NCBI GenBank assembly: GCA_013152515.1
Contig: JAADGD010000225.1
Span: 1-36,074 of the forward strand
DNA: 36,074 bases
From: Planctomycetota bacterium
GTDB lineage: Bacteria > Planctomycetota > Planctomycetia > Pirellulales > Lacipirellulaceae
Direction of reading: 5' to 3'
Shown here: in pieces, positions 18,868 to 29,038 of the stretch
Layout of the letters: each line of letters opens with the position of its first letter
How positions within the stretch are numbered: position 1 is the first letter of the stretch
Notes under the pieces: generated by a model
What the model was told of the DNA's origin: nothing
What the model saw: only the letters and a program-made list of their open reading frames with translations
Databases searched by the model: none
Position numbers and translations under genes: made by a program

Positions 18868-20052
18868 ATGAAAATTCACGAATATCAAGCGAAACAACTG
18901 CTTCGCGACGCTAAAATTGCTGTGCCTGAGAGCATCGTGGCCCGCTCTGCCGCCGAAGCGGCGGACGCCTTTACGAAGCTCGGCGGCCCGATTGCGGTCG
19001 TTAAAGCCCAGATTCATGCCGGCGGCAGGGGTAAAGGCACCATAAAATCGAATCCAGAGCAGCATGGCGTCCAGCTCGTCAAATCGGCCGACGAAGCCTC
19101 GACGGTCGCCGAGAGCCTGCTCGGCAAGGAGTTGGTCACCATTCAAACGGGTCCAGCGGGCAAACAAGTCCAGCAGGTATTGGTCGAAGCTGGGTGCGAC
19201 ATCGCTCGTGAGCTATATCTGGGTATCGTTGTTGATCGAGCAGGCGGATTGCCGGTGTTGATGGTGTCGAGCGAGGGTGGCATGAACATCGAAGAGGTCG
19301 CCGCCAAGACGCCAGAGTTGATTTTCAAGGAGCATTTTCACCCTGACAAGGGCCTGCAAACCGCGCAAGTCGCCATACTGTGCCAAAAGCTCGACATCAC
19401 CGGCGACAGCGTAAAATCGGCCGAGCATTTTATGACGTCGCTTTGCAAGCTGTTTGTTGACCTCGATTGCTCGATCGCCGAGATCAACCCGTTGGTCGTC
19501 ACCGGCAGCGGCGACATCATCGCGCTCGACGCCAAGATCACCTTCGACGACAACGCCCTTTTCCGCCACAAAGAGCTGGAAGAGCTACGCGACCTTAGCG
19601 AAGAAGACCCCGCCGAAGTCCGCGCCGGCGAGGCAGGCCTCAGCTACGTGCAGCTCGAAGGCAACATCGGCTGCCTCGTCAACGGTGCCGGCCTAGCGAT
19701 GAGTACGATGGACCTTATAAAACTCCACGGCGGCGAGCCGGCCAACTTTTTGGACGTGGGCGGTAGTGCAGGCGTCGAACAAGTGACCGAAGCGTTCCGC
19801 ATTTTGCTCGGCGACAAAGAAGTCAAAGCGGTACTCGTCAACATTTTCGGCGGCATCATGCGTTGCACGACGATCGCCAACGCGATCCTCGAAGCGTATA
19901 AGCAAGTTGGCTTTAATGTGCCGCTCGTCGTGCGTTTGGAAGGGACCGAAGTCAAAGAAGGCCGCAAGCTATTGGCTGAGAGCGATGTCGACATCATCGC
20001 CGCTACCGATTTAACTGACGCCGCGAACAAAGTCGTCGCGGCTGCCTCCTAA
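18868..20052 (+). CDS. sucC: Succinyl-CoA ligase (ADP-forming) beta subunit
   Basis: [25 protein letters not shown]...[13 protein letters not shown]...[16 protein letters not shown]. Confidence 0.96.
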   Translation: MKIHEYQAKQLLRDAKIAVPESIVARSAAEAADAFTKLGGPIAVVKAQIHAGGRGKGTIKSNPEQHGVQLVKSADEASTVAESLLGKELVTIQTGPAGKQVQQVLVEAGCDIARELYLGIVVDRAGGLPVLMVSSEGGMNIEEVAAKTPELIFKEHFHPDKGLQTAQVAILCQKLDITGDSVKSAEHFMTSLCKLFVDLDCSIAEINPLVVTGSGDIIALDAKITFDDNALFRHKELEELRDLSEEDPAEVRAGEAGLSYVQLEGNIGCLVNGAGLAMSTMDLIKLHGGEPANFLDVGGSAGVEQVTEAFRILLGDKEVKAVLVNIFGGIMRCTTIANAILEAYKQVGFNVPLVVRLEGTEVKEGRKLLAESDVDIIAATDLTDAANKVVAAAS

Positions 20053-20064
20053 AGAAAAGAATTG

Positions 20065-20140
20065 AACCACGACGACACCACGAGCACGACGAAAAGAAAA
20101 ACGTTGCTCTTTACGTAGTATCCTTCGTGTCGTTGCGGTT
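20065..20140. repeat. Intergenic palindrome related to 15395-15457
   Basis: aaccacgacgacaccacgagcacgacg ... cgtgtcgttgcggtt, between sucC and sucD. Confidence 0.75.
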
Positions 20141-20161
20141 AGCTTTTTTAGAATCGAAACT

Positions 20162-21037
20162 ATGAGCATCTTAATCAATAAAGAGACCCGCGTTGTTTGC
20201 CAAGGCATCACTGGCCGTGCTGGCGAATTTCACAGTAAAAACTGTATCGACTATGGTACCCAACTGGTGTGCGGTGTCACGCCCGGCAAGGGTGGGCAAG
20301 AGGTGCTGGGCGTGCCGGTCTACGACACGGTCGCCGAGGCGGTCGAGAAGCAGGGCGTCGATGCGAGCATGATTTTTGTGCCGCCGGCGTTTACGGGCAA
20401 CGCCATCATCGAAGCGGCCGACGCCGGGATCAAGACGATCGTCGCGATCACCGAAGGCGTACCGGTCCTCGACATGGTGCGGGTGTACGACAAGATCAAA
20501 AACATGGACGACGTCACGCTCATCGGTCCGAACTGCCCTGGGGTGATTACCTCCGATGAGTGCAAGATCGGCATCATGCCCGGCTACATCCACAAAAAAG
20601 GGAATGTCGGCGTGATGAGCCGCAGTGGTACGTTGACCTACGAAGCGGTCTGGCAGCTTTCCGAAGTTGGCCTCGGCCAGTCAACATGCGTCGGCCTGGG
20701 CGGCGATCCGATCGTCGGCACTTCGTTCATCGACCTGTTCAAGCTCTACCAAGAAGATGAACAGACCGAGGCGATCATCATGATCGGCGAGATCGGCGGC
20801 ACCGCCGAAGAAGAAGCTGCCGCGTTTGTGAAAGAACACGTCACCAAGCCGGTCGCCGCCTTCATCGCGGGCCGCACGGCACCTCCCGGCAAACGCATGG
20901 GGCACGCCGGTGCGATCATCTCCGGCGGTAAAGGCACGGCGGAGGAAAAGATCGCGGCGCTCGAGGGCGCTGGGATTGAAGTCGCCCAAAGCCCGGCGGA
21001 CATGGGGACGGCGATTCAGCGAGCGATGGCGAAGTAA
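20162..21037 (+). CDS. sucD: Succinyl-CoA ligase (ADP-forming) alpha subunit
   Basis: [45 protein letters not shown]...IGPNCPGVI...[17 protein letters not shown]. Confidence 0.96.
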   Translation: MSILINKETRVVCQGITGRAGEFHSKNCIDYGTQLVCGVTPGKGGQEVLGVPVYDTVAEAVEKQGVDASMIFVPPAFTGNAIIEAADAGIKTIVAITEGVPVLDMVRVYDKIKNMDDVTLIGPNCPGVITSDECKIGIMPGYIHKKGNVGVMSRSGTLTYEAVWQLSEVGLGQSTCVGLGGDPIVGTSFIDLFKLYQEDEQTEAIIMIGEIGGTAEEEAAAFVKEHVTKPVAAFIAGRTAPPGKRMGHAGAIISGGKGTAEEKIAALEGAGIEVAQSPADMGTAIQRAMAK

Positions 21038-21073
21038 TTCTTCCTGTTCATTTAACTCGGAGCTAGAAATTCC

Positions 21074-21277
21074 GTGAACGAACACAAAGATCAACGCTCA
21101 TTGAAAGCGACAAGAGCTTTAGCTATTCGTGGTGCAAGCATTGGAACAATCGCAGCATTCATCTGTGGCATAAAGTATTGGGAGGCCGGTGATTCCAAAG
21201 CTTGGAGGATCGTTGCTTTTTGTTTAAGTGCAATGCTCGCATTCGTTGCTTTTTCGCGTTGGAAATCACCGAATTGA
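21074..21277 (+). CDS. Small putative two-TM membrane protein
   Basis: 67 aa, GTG start, two hydrophobic segments. Confidence 0.4.
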   Translation: MNEHKDQRSLKATRALAIRGASIGTIAAFICGIKYWEAGDSKAWRIVAFCLSAMLAFVAFSRWKSPN

Positions 21278-21278
21278 C

Positions 21279-21304
21279 GGCGGCGAGGCGTAGCTCGCCG
21301 GCTG
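21279..21304. repeat. Short hairpin repeat ggcggcgaggcgtagctcgccggctg, copy 1
   Basis: Same core found at 22361-22383 and, inverted, at 28262-28286. Confidence 0.9.
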
Positions 21305-21307
21305 TTG

Positions 21308-22405
21308 TTAGTACGTCAAGCCGCCGCGTACGAATAGCGAATTATCGAGTCGTACGTTGGGTGTGGCGCTGGCGAATTCTAGCTCGCGGCCGAAGACGTA
21401 GCCGACTTCTATGCGGCGGCTGAGGCCGCCGGGGATTTTTCGCTCGACGCCGACGTAGAGGCGAAAATCGGTATAGGTGAGTAAGTCTTGGACGAGAGTC
21501 GGCATTGCTGGGATTGGGCGACGCTCGATCGACCAGATGCCGCCGCCAAATTCGCCAGCGACGTAAGCCCAGCGTTCGCCGTCGGACAGACGCCAAGCAA
21601 TTCGCGGGCGGGGAAGGATTGCTTCGTATTTGACGTCAGGCGTCGGTTGGTAAATGACTCCGCCGACTGGCAAGATCGAGATATCTTCGCGATTGAGATA
21701 CGCAACGCCCAATACCCATTGCGCAGCGGGCGACGATTCGTAAACGGCCAAGGCTTGGCCCGTGACACGAAAAGCGTCGGCGTCGCTGCTTTCAAAATCG
21801 CTGTACTGCCCGAGCGTGACCGCCGCGTTCATTGCCCACGGGCCCTTGCCAAATTTGCGAAGGTGACGAAACGAGACTTCCGCGTCGAAGACTCGCGCGG
21901 GCAAGTCGGGCGTCGTGGGGCCGTCGAGATAATGGACGGCAAAGCGTGGCGTGATCAACAGCGGCGCCGACACGCGAAAGAATGGCACGCCAAAGACGAG
22001 GCCCGTTTCGAGCTCGCTGAAGCCGAGACTGTCGTCGTCGAATTGCGGAATCCAAGTCCCGCTAAAGAACAGCTTTTGAAAGAGCCCCTCACGAAACCCA
22101 GACGGCACGTGCTCAGTCGCTTGCGGCTTAGCCTGCTGAAATACTTCCGACTGGCAAAACTCTGGACACGAATCAAGATAAATCGGCGTTTGATCTAACG
22201 GAGGAGCCGAGCACACCACTTCGGACGGGGACGGCATCCTGGGCTGATACGGCACCATTTCCTGGACGAGCTGCCCGCCGTAGTCGGCCTGGGGTTGGAT
22301 GAAGATAGGTTGAGCGTTGGTACGTGCTGGAACGAATGCGATGAGGAGTATTGTGACGATGGCGAGGCGTAGCTCGCCGGCTGCTTGGTTGGCGATCATG
22401 AACAT
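21308..22405 (-). CDS. Putative outer-membrane/beta-barrel protein (paralog of the next gene)
   Basis: Start ATG 22405 (MFMIANQAAGELRLAIVTILLIAFVPARTNAQ). Shares PLLITPxFAxxxxDGP...PDLPARVxDAxxxxxxHxR...ILPVGGVxxxP with 22417..23688. Confidence 0.65.
   Translation of the reverse strand: MFMIANQAAGELRLAIVTILLIAFVPARTNAQPIFIQPQADYGGQLVQEMVPYQPRMPSPSEVVCSAPPLDQTPIYLDSCPEFCQSEVFQQAKPQATEHVPSGFREGLFQKLFFSGTWIPQFDDDSLGFSELETGLVFGVPFFRVSAPLLITPRFAVHYLDGPTTPDLPARVFDAEVSFRHLRKFGKGPWAMNAAVTLGQYSDFESSDADAFRVTGQALAVYESSPAAQWVLGVAYLNREDISILPVGGVIYQPTPDVKYEAILPRPRIAWRLSDGERWAYVAGEFGGGIWSIERRPIPAMPTLVQDLLTYTDFRLYVGVERKIPGGLSRRIEVGYVFGRELEFASATPNVRLDNSLFVRGGLTY
22361..22383. repeat. Short hairpin repeat, copy 2 (inside the signal-peptide coding region)
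   Basis: ggcgaggcgtagctcgccggctg, identical to the core of copy 1. Confidence 0.9.
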
Positions 22406-22416
22406 ACCGCGATGCC

Positions 22417-23688
22417 TCAAAAATCAACTCCAGCACGGACCATCACGGTGTCGTCAAGATTCAAGCTCCTGGTGGCGGTATCGGTGTAGATGATCTCGCG
22501 ATCAAGAACGTAGGCGATTTCGATGTGCCCGCGCGCTTGGGTTTGGGTTTCCCACTCGAGGCCGTAGATGATGCGGACATCGTTGTAGTCGATGTCGTCT
22601 GGCGAGCCATCTGCTCGTTCGATAGTCCACCGTCCGCCACCGTATTCGCCAGCAAAGTAAATCCACCATTGGCTACTACCTATATTGATCGAGCGGCGGC
22701 GAATCTTGGGATTTGGGAAGACGAGGTAAAAATCCCAAAGGCCGTTGGGTCGCCAATGAACACCGCCGGCGGGAAGCACTTTAATACGATTGCGGTCGAG
22801 ATACCAAGCACCGATGAGGATGTCGAACTGGGGTGAAAACGCCAGGACGCCCAAGCCTCGTCCAAGAATGCGGAGCGAATCGCCATTGACTTCATTAAAG
22901 TCGGTCCACACGCCAGTCCGAAGACCCAAGTCGGCATGGAGCCAGTCGGTGAGCCGCGGATGCCAAGCCGCATCAAGATAAGCATCGTAGACTCGTGCCG
23001 GCAAATCGGGGTTCGGTGGATCTCCTGGAGCGGCCACTGGATTCGTCAAGGGGCCATCAAACCAATTGAATGCGAACCCGGGCGTGATCAATAGCGGAGT
23101 GTTGGGATTGTAAAATATCGGTATGCCAAAGGTTGCGGAAATTTCTGACCGGTTGATCCCCAAGTCATCAGCGCCGCCTTCACCGTAAAGCCACGTATGC
23201 TCGAAGCTGATCTGTTGCATAAATCGCTGCAGACGCGCGAATTGACCGCCGGAATTTTCGTACTGATAGCTGCCCGACTCCCACTGAAAGGGCAGGCCGT
23301 TGGGGAAAATTGAGTTGCCACTTTGAGGTACACCCGGCGAGCCAACGGGATTGGCGGGAGGCAGCACTTGTTGACCAAAAGGTGGCACGACGGACCGGCC
23401 AAATTGGGGAGCCGCTTGAACGCCCGGAGCGACAGGCTGACCAAACCGAGGCGTGACGTTGTAAGGGATGTTGGCGGGAGGTGTTCCCAGTAAAGGATTG
23501 CCATACGGGTCAAAGTTAGGCAGGATGGGAGCAGGATTCGCCGGCGGATTGAAGTTAGGAGCTGCTGACGGAAACTGCACACGTTGAGCGTCAAGCGGAT
23601 TGGCAAAGACCAACCAGACGGCAACGAACAGGGCAAGCAAAGGGAGTCGACGGGACACGAGTCGCCTCGCGCGCAGGGCGCTGATCAA
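22417..23688 (-). CDS. Putative outer-membrane/beta-barrel protein with Pro-rich N-terminal linker
   Basis: Signal peptide LPLLALFVAVWLVFANPLDA, Pro/Asn/Gln-rich linker, C-terminal domain similar to 21308..22405. Confidence 0.65.
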   Translation of the reverse strand: MISALRARRLVSRRLPLLALFVAVWLVFANPLDAQRVQFPSAAPNFNPPANPAPILPNFDPYGNPLLGTPPANIPYNVTPRFGQPVAPGVQAAPQFGRSVVPPFGQQVLPPANPVGSPGVPQSGNSIFPNGLPFQWESGSYQYENSGGQFARLQRFMQQISFEHTWLYGEGGADDLGINRSEISATFGIPIFYNPNTPLLITPGFAFNWFDGPLTNPVAAPGDPPNPDLPARVYDAYLDAAWHPRLTDWLHADLGLRTGVWTDFNEVNGDSLRILGRGLGVLAFSPQFDILIGAWYLDRNRIKVLPAGGVHWRPNGLWDFYLVFPNPKIRRRSINIGSSQWWIYFAGEYGGGRWTIERADGSPDDIDYNDVRIIYGLEWETQTQARGHIEIAYVLDREIIYTDTATRSLNLDDTVMVRAGVDF

Positions 23689-23786
23689 CGGGAGCGGGGT
23701 AAACGGGAAATGAGTAATTACTGATGCCGTGGCTTGCTGTCAAGCTGGATGTCGTGCTAGCGGGAGTATTGCAAAGTCGATTTTTT

Positions 23787-23874
23787 AACCGCCAAGGACG
23801 CCAAGAGCGTCAAGGAAATGCTGGCAAAGGGCATTTTTTGGGGGGGAGGAGGGTTCTTGGCGTTCTTGGCGGTT
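23787..23874. repeat. Intergenic palindrome (aaccgccaaggacgccaagagcgtcaagg / cttggcgttcttggcggtt)
   Basis: Outer arms complementary; built from a repeated CGCCAAG-type unit. Confidence 0.8.
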
Positions 23875-24074
23875 CACTTTATTCAGAGCGGCTTTGCAGT
23901 TCTCTTGGTGGGTTGCGAGGTGTTTCGTTTCCAGTTTGAGAAGGTGAGTTGGCCTAATGTTCGGAATTCGCACAATGATTTTGTTGCCTAGGACAGGATC
24001 ATCGATTAACTTGGTGACATTCTGCGATGATGTCTGCTCCGAGGCTAGCCGTTTCTTGACGTCATTCTTCGTAT

Positions 24075-24128
24075 CCCTGACTTGTCCCTGACTTGTCCCT
24101 GACTTGTCCCTGACTTGTCCCTGACTTG
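24075..24128. repeat. Tandem repeat, 11-nt unit ccctgacttgt, five copies (last imperfect)
   Basis: Read directly: ccctgacttgt x4 then ccctgacttg; ends ~16 nt before ATG 24145. Confidence 0.95.
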
Positions 24129-24144
24129 CCGTTTGGAAATTTCC

Positions 24145-25152
24145 ATGAAGCCTATGCTAGAAAAAATCGCATTACTACTTTTCTCTGTCTCCTTTGGGCA
24201 GCCGATGGCGATTGCCGAAACAGGTTCTGTCTCAAAATCAATCTCTGCGAAGATTCCCGTGATTTACGATTCTGATATTGGAGATGACATCGACGATACT
24301 TGGGCACTGTGCATGTTGCTCAAGAGCCCCGAGCTTGATTTGAAGCTGGTCGTGGGTGATCAGGGGAAGACCGAGTACCGTACCAAACTGTTCGCGAAGC
24401 TATTGGAGATCGCCCAACGGACCGATGTTCCGATCGGCATTGGCCTAGAGGTGAATCTTGACGGTACGGGTGACCAGCAAGGCTGGGTTGAAGATTACGA
24501 TTTGAAATCGTACCCTGGCACAATCCATGAAGATGGAGTGCAGGCGATCATCGACACGATCATGAATTCTCCCGTGCCGATCACAGTTCTCGCGGTGGGG
24601 CCACTGCCGAACATTCGCGAAGCGCTGAAACGCGAGCCAAGAATCGCCGAGAAAGCCCGCTTCGTCGGCATGCACGGTAGCGTTCGCAAAGGGTATGGCG
24701 GCAGCGGCGAAGTTTCTGCCGAATACAATGTGAGAGTCGATGCCAAAGCCTGTCAGGCGGCACTGAGCGCCCCTTGGGACATTGTGATTACGCCTTTAGA
24801 TACGTGTGGACTCGTCCAATTACAAGGCGAAAAGTATGCCTCGATCCGCGATTGCAATGCCCCGCTCACCAAGGCCTTGATTGAAAACTATACCTATTGG
24901 ATCAAGGAAAAGCCGTGGTATAAAGAGAGTTCAGACAAAAGAATAACCCAGAGCAGCATTCTATTCGATACGGTTGCCGTCTATCTGGTGTTTTCGCAGG
25001 ACTTGTGTGAGATGGAAACACTACCGATCCGTGTGACCGAAGACGGAAAGACGGTGATCGACGACTCGGCAAGAAAAATGCGAGTTGCCACCGAGTGGAA
25101 AGATCTAGGTCGGTTTGAAGACCTGCTGGTCGAGCGATTGACGGCGGAGTGA
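24145..25152 (+). CDS. Inosine/uridine-preferring nucleoside hydrolase family, secreted
   Basis: Signal peptide, then IPVIYDSDIGDDIDDTWALCMLLKSPELDLKLVVGD (IUNH N-terminal motif). ORF track starts upstream at TTG 24115. Confidence 0.85.
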   Translation: MKPMLEKIALLLFSVSFGQPMAIAETGSVSKSISAKIPVIYDSDIGDDIDDTWALCMLLKSPELDLKLVVGDQGKTEYRTKLFAKLLEIAQRTDVPIGIGLEVNLDGTGDQQGWVEDYDLKSYPGTIHEDGVQAIIDTIMNSPVPITVLAVGPLPNIREALKREPRIAEKARFVGMHGSVRKGYGGSGEVSAEYNVRVDAKACQAALSAPWDIVITPLDTCGLVQLQGEKYASIRDCNAPLTKALIENYTYWIKEKPWYKESSDKRITQSSILFDTVAVYLVFSQDLCEMETLPIRVTEDGKTVIDDSARKMRVATEWKDLGRFEDLLVERLTAE

Positions 25153-25203
25153 TGTTGACGTGGTTGTTGCGGTACTCGCTAAACTTTCAAATTGGAAAAC
25201 AAG

Positions 25204-27345
25204 ATGACAACAAAGACCGTGGTTCTGCTTCTCTTCGCTATTTTGATTTCGATGCCGTCAAATGCTGCCACGTCGAAAATCGGCACGACGAGGGTACTCT
25301 CCGAAGGCCAGCTCCCCGTGGACGCGCGATTGGGTCCGCTGCGTCACTTGAGTCACGACTACTTTCCTTTTCGGCAAGTCGAATCGCTGGAAGCTTGGGA
25401 AAAGCGGGCAGCAAAGCTTCGTCGGCAGGTCGAGGTCGCTACGGGAATGTGGCCACGTCCGACACGGACGCCACTGCGTGCGGTCGTCCATAGCCCTGTT
25501 GACCGCGACGACTACACCGTTTCTCGCGTTTACTTTGAATCGTTCCCTGGACATTTTGTCACGGGAAGCCTGTATCGCCCGAAGAACAAAAACGGTCGGC
25601 TTCCGGCAGTGTTGACGCCGCATGGACACTTTCCAGAGGGACGTTTTCACGCGTATAGCGACAAAGAACTGAAAGATCAAATTTCCATCGGCGCCGAACG
25701 ATTCCTAGCCGGTGGGCGGCACCCGATCCAATCGCGATGTGTCCAACTGGCACGTATGGGCTGTGTGGTGTTTCTCTATGATCTGGATGGCTACGCCGAT
25801 TCGGTACAGCGTGTGAATCATCGCAACGGCGTCCGCAAACATATGAATTCCAAGCAAGGTTGGGGGCTCGCCAGCCCGCGGGCTGAGTTGCAGTTGCAAA
25901 ACCTCATGGGTCTGCAAACTTGGAACTCGGTGCGGGCGCTCGATTTTTTGTCGAGTCTTCCCGATGTCGATCCAAATCGGATTGCTGTTACTGGCGCGAG
26001 TGGCGGCGGCACACAAACATTTATTTTGATGGCCGTCGACGAGCGACCGGCGGCTGCGGTTCCTTGCGTGATGGTTTCCACTGGGATGCAAGGTGGCTGT
26101 AACTGCGAAAACGCCCCCTATCTGCGCATTGGTGCTGGCAATATCGATCTGGCGGCTCTTGCTGCTCCTCGTCCGATGGGGCTCACGGCAGCCGATGACT
26201 GGACCGTTGAACTGGAAACGAAAGGGTATCCTGATCTCGTCAAAATTTATTCGATGTATGGCCAGCAGGACCGTCTGCGCGCTGTGTTTCATACGGAGTT
26301 CAAACATAACTACAACTCGGTCAATCGCATGTTCATGTACGGCTGCATGAACGATTTTTTGGGTCTAGGCTTTGAAACGCCGATCTTGGAACGCGACTTT
26401 GTGCCGCTCTCGAAAGAAGAATCGACCGTCTGGACCGAGGACCATCCCGCCCCGACCGGCGACCAGGTGGGCGAAACTCACGAAAAGGCGATGTTGCGTT
26501 GGTGGACCGAAGACTCACAGAAGCAACTGGGCGGCAATCAAGAAGCGGTCGTCAGTGCGTGGGACGCGATAATTGGCCAAAAGCTGGAAGAGGTCGGAAA
26601 GGTAGATGTCGAAGTCGTCCGCGACGTTGGGCTGGGCGACTACCAAGCGCAACTCGTGCTGTTGAATCCCAAGAGTGCAAAACAGCAGCTACCGGCGATG
26701 ATCGTGCGACCGCAGTCCAACGATCGAGCGGAAACGGTTCTCTGGCTTACCGACACAGGAAAGGCTGGCTTGATCAACAAAGTGGGCGAACCAACCCGCG
26801 ACGTCAAAAAGTTGCTTGATGCAGGGTTCACTGTCGTGGGTGTCGACTTGCTCTATCAAGGCGAGTTTTTGGCGGACGGCGGAAAGCTTGCGCATCAGCC
26901 GATGAGCCATCTTTATCCGCAAAAGAGCCACGACACGCGCGCGCCGTGGGAGTTGTTCTCTGGCTACACGTATGGCTACAACCGCCCGCTGTTTTCGTCG
27001 CGTGTTCAAGATGTACTCACGGCAATTCACGCCCTTCAAGCCGAGAAGAATCCGAGCCAGATTCACCTAGTTGGCCAAGGCCGTGAATCAGGCGCGATTG
27101 CTTTGGCGGCCCGACTGCAGGCGGGGGACGCTGTCGACAGGACGGTTGCAGCAACCGAAGGCTTTCGCTTCGCCTCGGTTACCGAATTCGACGATCCGAT
27201 GTTTTTGCCTGGAGCCGTGAAATACGGCGATGTGGAGCGACTTGTCCAATTAGTTGGCGACTTAGTTGGCGACGAAATCCTGTGGCTAGACGATCGCGAT
27301 TCGAGTCAAGCTGCGACTACCATTGCTGCTTGGATTTTACGGTAG
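25204..27345 (+). CDS. Secreted alpha/beta-hydrolase, acetyl xylan esterase-like
   Basis: Signal peptide MTTKTVVLLLFAILISMPSNA; ALDFLSSLPDVDPNRIAVTGASGGGTQTF (nucleophile elbow GASGGG). Confidence 0.75.
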   Translation: MTTKTVVLLLFAILISMPSNAATSKIGTTRVLSEGQLPVDARLGPLRHLSHDYFPFRQVESLEAWEKRAAKLRRQVEVATGMWPRPTRTPLRAVVHSPVDRDDYTVSRVYFESFPGHFVTGSLYRPKNKNGRLPAVLTPHGHFPEGRFHAYSDKELKDQISIGAERFLAGGRHPIQSRCVQLARMGCVVFLYDLDGYADSVQRVNHRNGVRKHMNSKQGWGLASPRAELQLQNLMGLQTWNSVRALDFLSSLPDVDPNRIAVTGASGGGTQTFILMAVDERPAAAVPCVMVSTGMQGGCNCENAPYLRIGAGNIDLAALAAPRPMGLTAADDWTVELETKGYPDLVKIYSMYGQQDRLRAVFHTEFKHNYNSVNRMFMYGCMNDFLGLGFETPILERDFVPLSKEESTVWTEDHPAPTGDQVGETHEKAMLRWWTEDSQKQLGGNQEAVVSAWDAIIGQKLEEVGKVDVEVVRDVGLGDYQAQLVLLNPKSAKQQLPAMIVRPQSNDRAETVLWLTDTGKAGLINKVGEPTRDVKKLLDAGFTVVGVDLLYQGEFLADGGKLAHQPMSHLYPQKSHDTRAPWELFSGYTYGYNRPLFSSRVQDVLTAIHALQAEKNPSQIHLVGQGRESGAIALAARLQAGDAVDRTVAATEGFRFASVTEFDDPMFLPGAVKYGDVERLVQLVGDLVGDEILWLDDRDSSQAATTIAAWILR

Positions 27346-27378
27346 AGAGCGGCGGTAGAGAGCGCTAGACTCCGACAC

Positions 27379-28218
27379 TTACAACCACAGTTCCAACCGC
27401 CCATCGAGCATCCCAGGCAGCGCCTTCGCGACCATGCGCTTCACCGTGTTGGGATGATAGCGAGTACTCAAGTGCGAGGCGATCACGAGTTCATTCTGAA
27501 ACTTGTCGCGGCGGTCGACAAAATCGTCGAGGTGCATGTGGCCGAATTTGTGGATTTTTTCTTTGCGATGGTCGGGCGAAACAAAAGTCATTTCGCAGAT
27601 GAGTACTTTTGCCCGATACATCTCGGGGCAGTTGTCGAGGCCCGCCGGGGCCGTGTCACCGGCGTAGGCGATTAACGGCGTGCGATGTTCGGCAGAGACT
27701 TCGGTGCCGGCGAGCCGTAGGTCGCGGATTTTTTCGCCCGGCAAGCCGTGGAATTCCTCCTTCAATTTGAGGCGACGTTCCCAGACGATAAACCCGAGCG
27801 CCGGCACGCTATGTTTACACTCCGAGACCGTCACGACCAACTCGCGTGACAGCTCGATCTCGTCCCCCGGTTGAATCGCTTTCAGCTCGCACGGCATCCG
27901 CCCACGGTCGAGACGCGTAAAATTCCGCAAGATGTGTTGCATCGGCTCGATCGTCGCTGCAGGCATGTAGATGGTCGGTGGCTCCATCTTCATCATCCGC
28001 CGTCGCGCGACATAGACCGGCAGCGCCACGATGTGGTCGAGATGCCCGTGCGAGATGAACCAAGTTTCGGTCCCCATAAACGACCACGGTTGGCCGCCCA
28101 AGTCGAAGCCGATTTTTAGCTCCGGGATCCGCCAGTAGCTCTGCACGGCAGCGCGCGAGTACCCCTCGATCGTGAGCCCGTCATGCTGTAAAGTTTTGAC
28201 GGGTGCATTCTCAATCAT
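27379..28218 (-). CDS. MBL-fold metallohydrolase, ribonuclease Z-like
   Basis: [18 protein letters not shown] (SHxHxDH), [30 protein letters not shown]. Start at [14 protein letters not shown] preferred over 28302. Confidence 0.82.
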   Translation of the reverse strand: MIENAPVKTLQHDGLTIEGYSRAAVQSYWRIPELKIGFDLGGQPWSFMGTETWFISHGHLDHIVALPVYVARRRMMKMEPPTIYMPAATIEPMQHILRNFTRLDRGRMPCELKAIQPGDEIELSRELVVTVSECKHSVPALGFIVWERRLKLKEEFHGLPGEKIRDLRLAGTEVSAEHRTPLIAYAGDTAPAGLDNCPEMYRAKVLICEMTFVSPDHRKEKIHKFGHMHLDDFVDRRDKFQNELVIASHLSTRYHPNTVKRMVAKALPGMLDGRLELWL

Positions 28219-28261
28219 ATTTGGTCGATCACGGTGTTGGCGTTTGAGGATATCGAAAAAT

Positions 28262-28286
28262 AGCCGGCGAGCTACGCCTCGCCGCC
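28262..28286. repeat. Short hairpin repeat, copy 3 (inverted)
   Basis: agccggcgagctacgcctcgccgcc is the reverse complement of copy 1. Confidence 0.9.
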
Positions 28287-28681
28287 AAATTAGGCTTCCC
28301 ACGTCTCGCCGCCGAAACAGGCTTAAAAGAGGCCGGGAAAACTGAAGGCCGGTTAGTAGCCAAAGCCCTCATCCTGTTGTTTATACACAAGTCCAAGACC
28401 GTTTTTACTTTTAGTTGCGGAGCAACGACATCTGCTAGCCTTGGGTTTCAACCCTGTCGATTATACGATAAGTCGTCATGCATTTCGATCTGGCCCGAAG
28501 GCACTCTATGCGATTGAAAAATCGGTCATTCGACGAATGCCGGCCCAAATCCCTAGTGGGCCGAGTGGGTGGTCTGTGGAGCGGTTATTGTATCCACGAT
28601 GAGCCAACATGGGAATGAATACAGGCAGCGATGCAGGAGGACTGCAAAGTCGGGGAAGCGGATAGACTCCTAGGGGAGGGG

Positions 28682-28921
28682 CCAGGGCCATCGCATCAAA
28701 AATCAAGGTAAGGATAGCGAGCTATGGCGATGGGTAAACCGCCAATTTGTTGGTGCTCTGACGGGCTACGGTTTTCATAGGCTCCAAACCTAACGCGATG
28801 ACGACGCTATCACTAGACAGTTCGACCGACTTTTAGAAGAAACCAGCAATTTTATGGCTGCCGCGAATCAAAGAGGGATTTTTACAGGGGATTGAGCAGC
28901 ATTTTGATGCGATGGCCCTGG
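28682..28921. repeat. Pair of 20-nt perfect inverted repeats ~200 nt apart
   Basis: ccagggccatcgcatcaaaa (28682-28701) and ttttgatgcgatggccctgg (28902-28921). Confidence 0.9.
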
Positions 28922-29038
28922 GGGAGGGGCCGACGCTGGTACCAAGTTCAAAACCCTCCACCAGTTTCCAAGGTAACTGGCCTCCCTAAAAGGGGGAGGG
29001 GGATTTTTGGTTGCGGCCTGACGGTCGCGCTGGGTTTT

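Noticed and set aside
24075-24128. CRISPR array
   Set aside because: Units of 11 nt are directly abutted with no spacers; a simple tandem repeat.
28405-28470. Possible tRNA-like piece (hairpin plus gggtttcaaccc)
   Set aside because: No full cloverleaf, acceptor stem or anticodon arm could be drawn; more like a repeat fragment.
28506-28706. 66-aa minus-strand ORF in the repeat-rich gap
   Set aside because: Pro/Leu-rich, no RBS or motif support, overlaps an inverted repeat arm.
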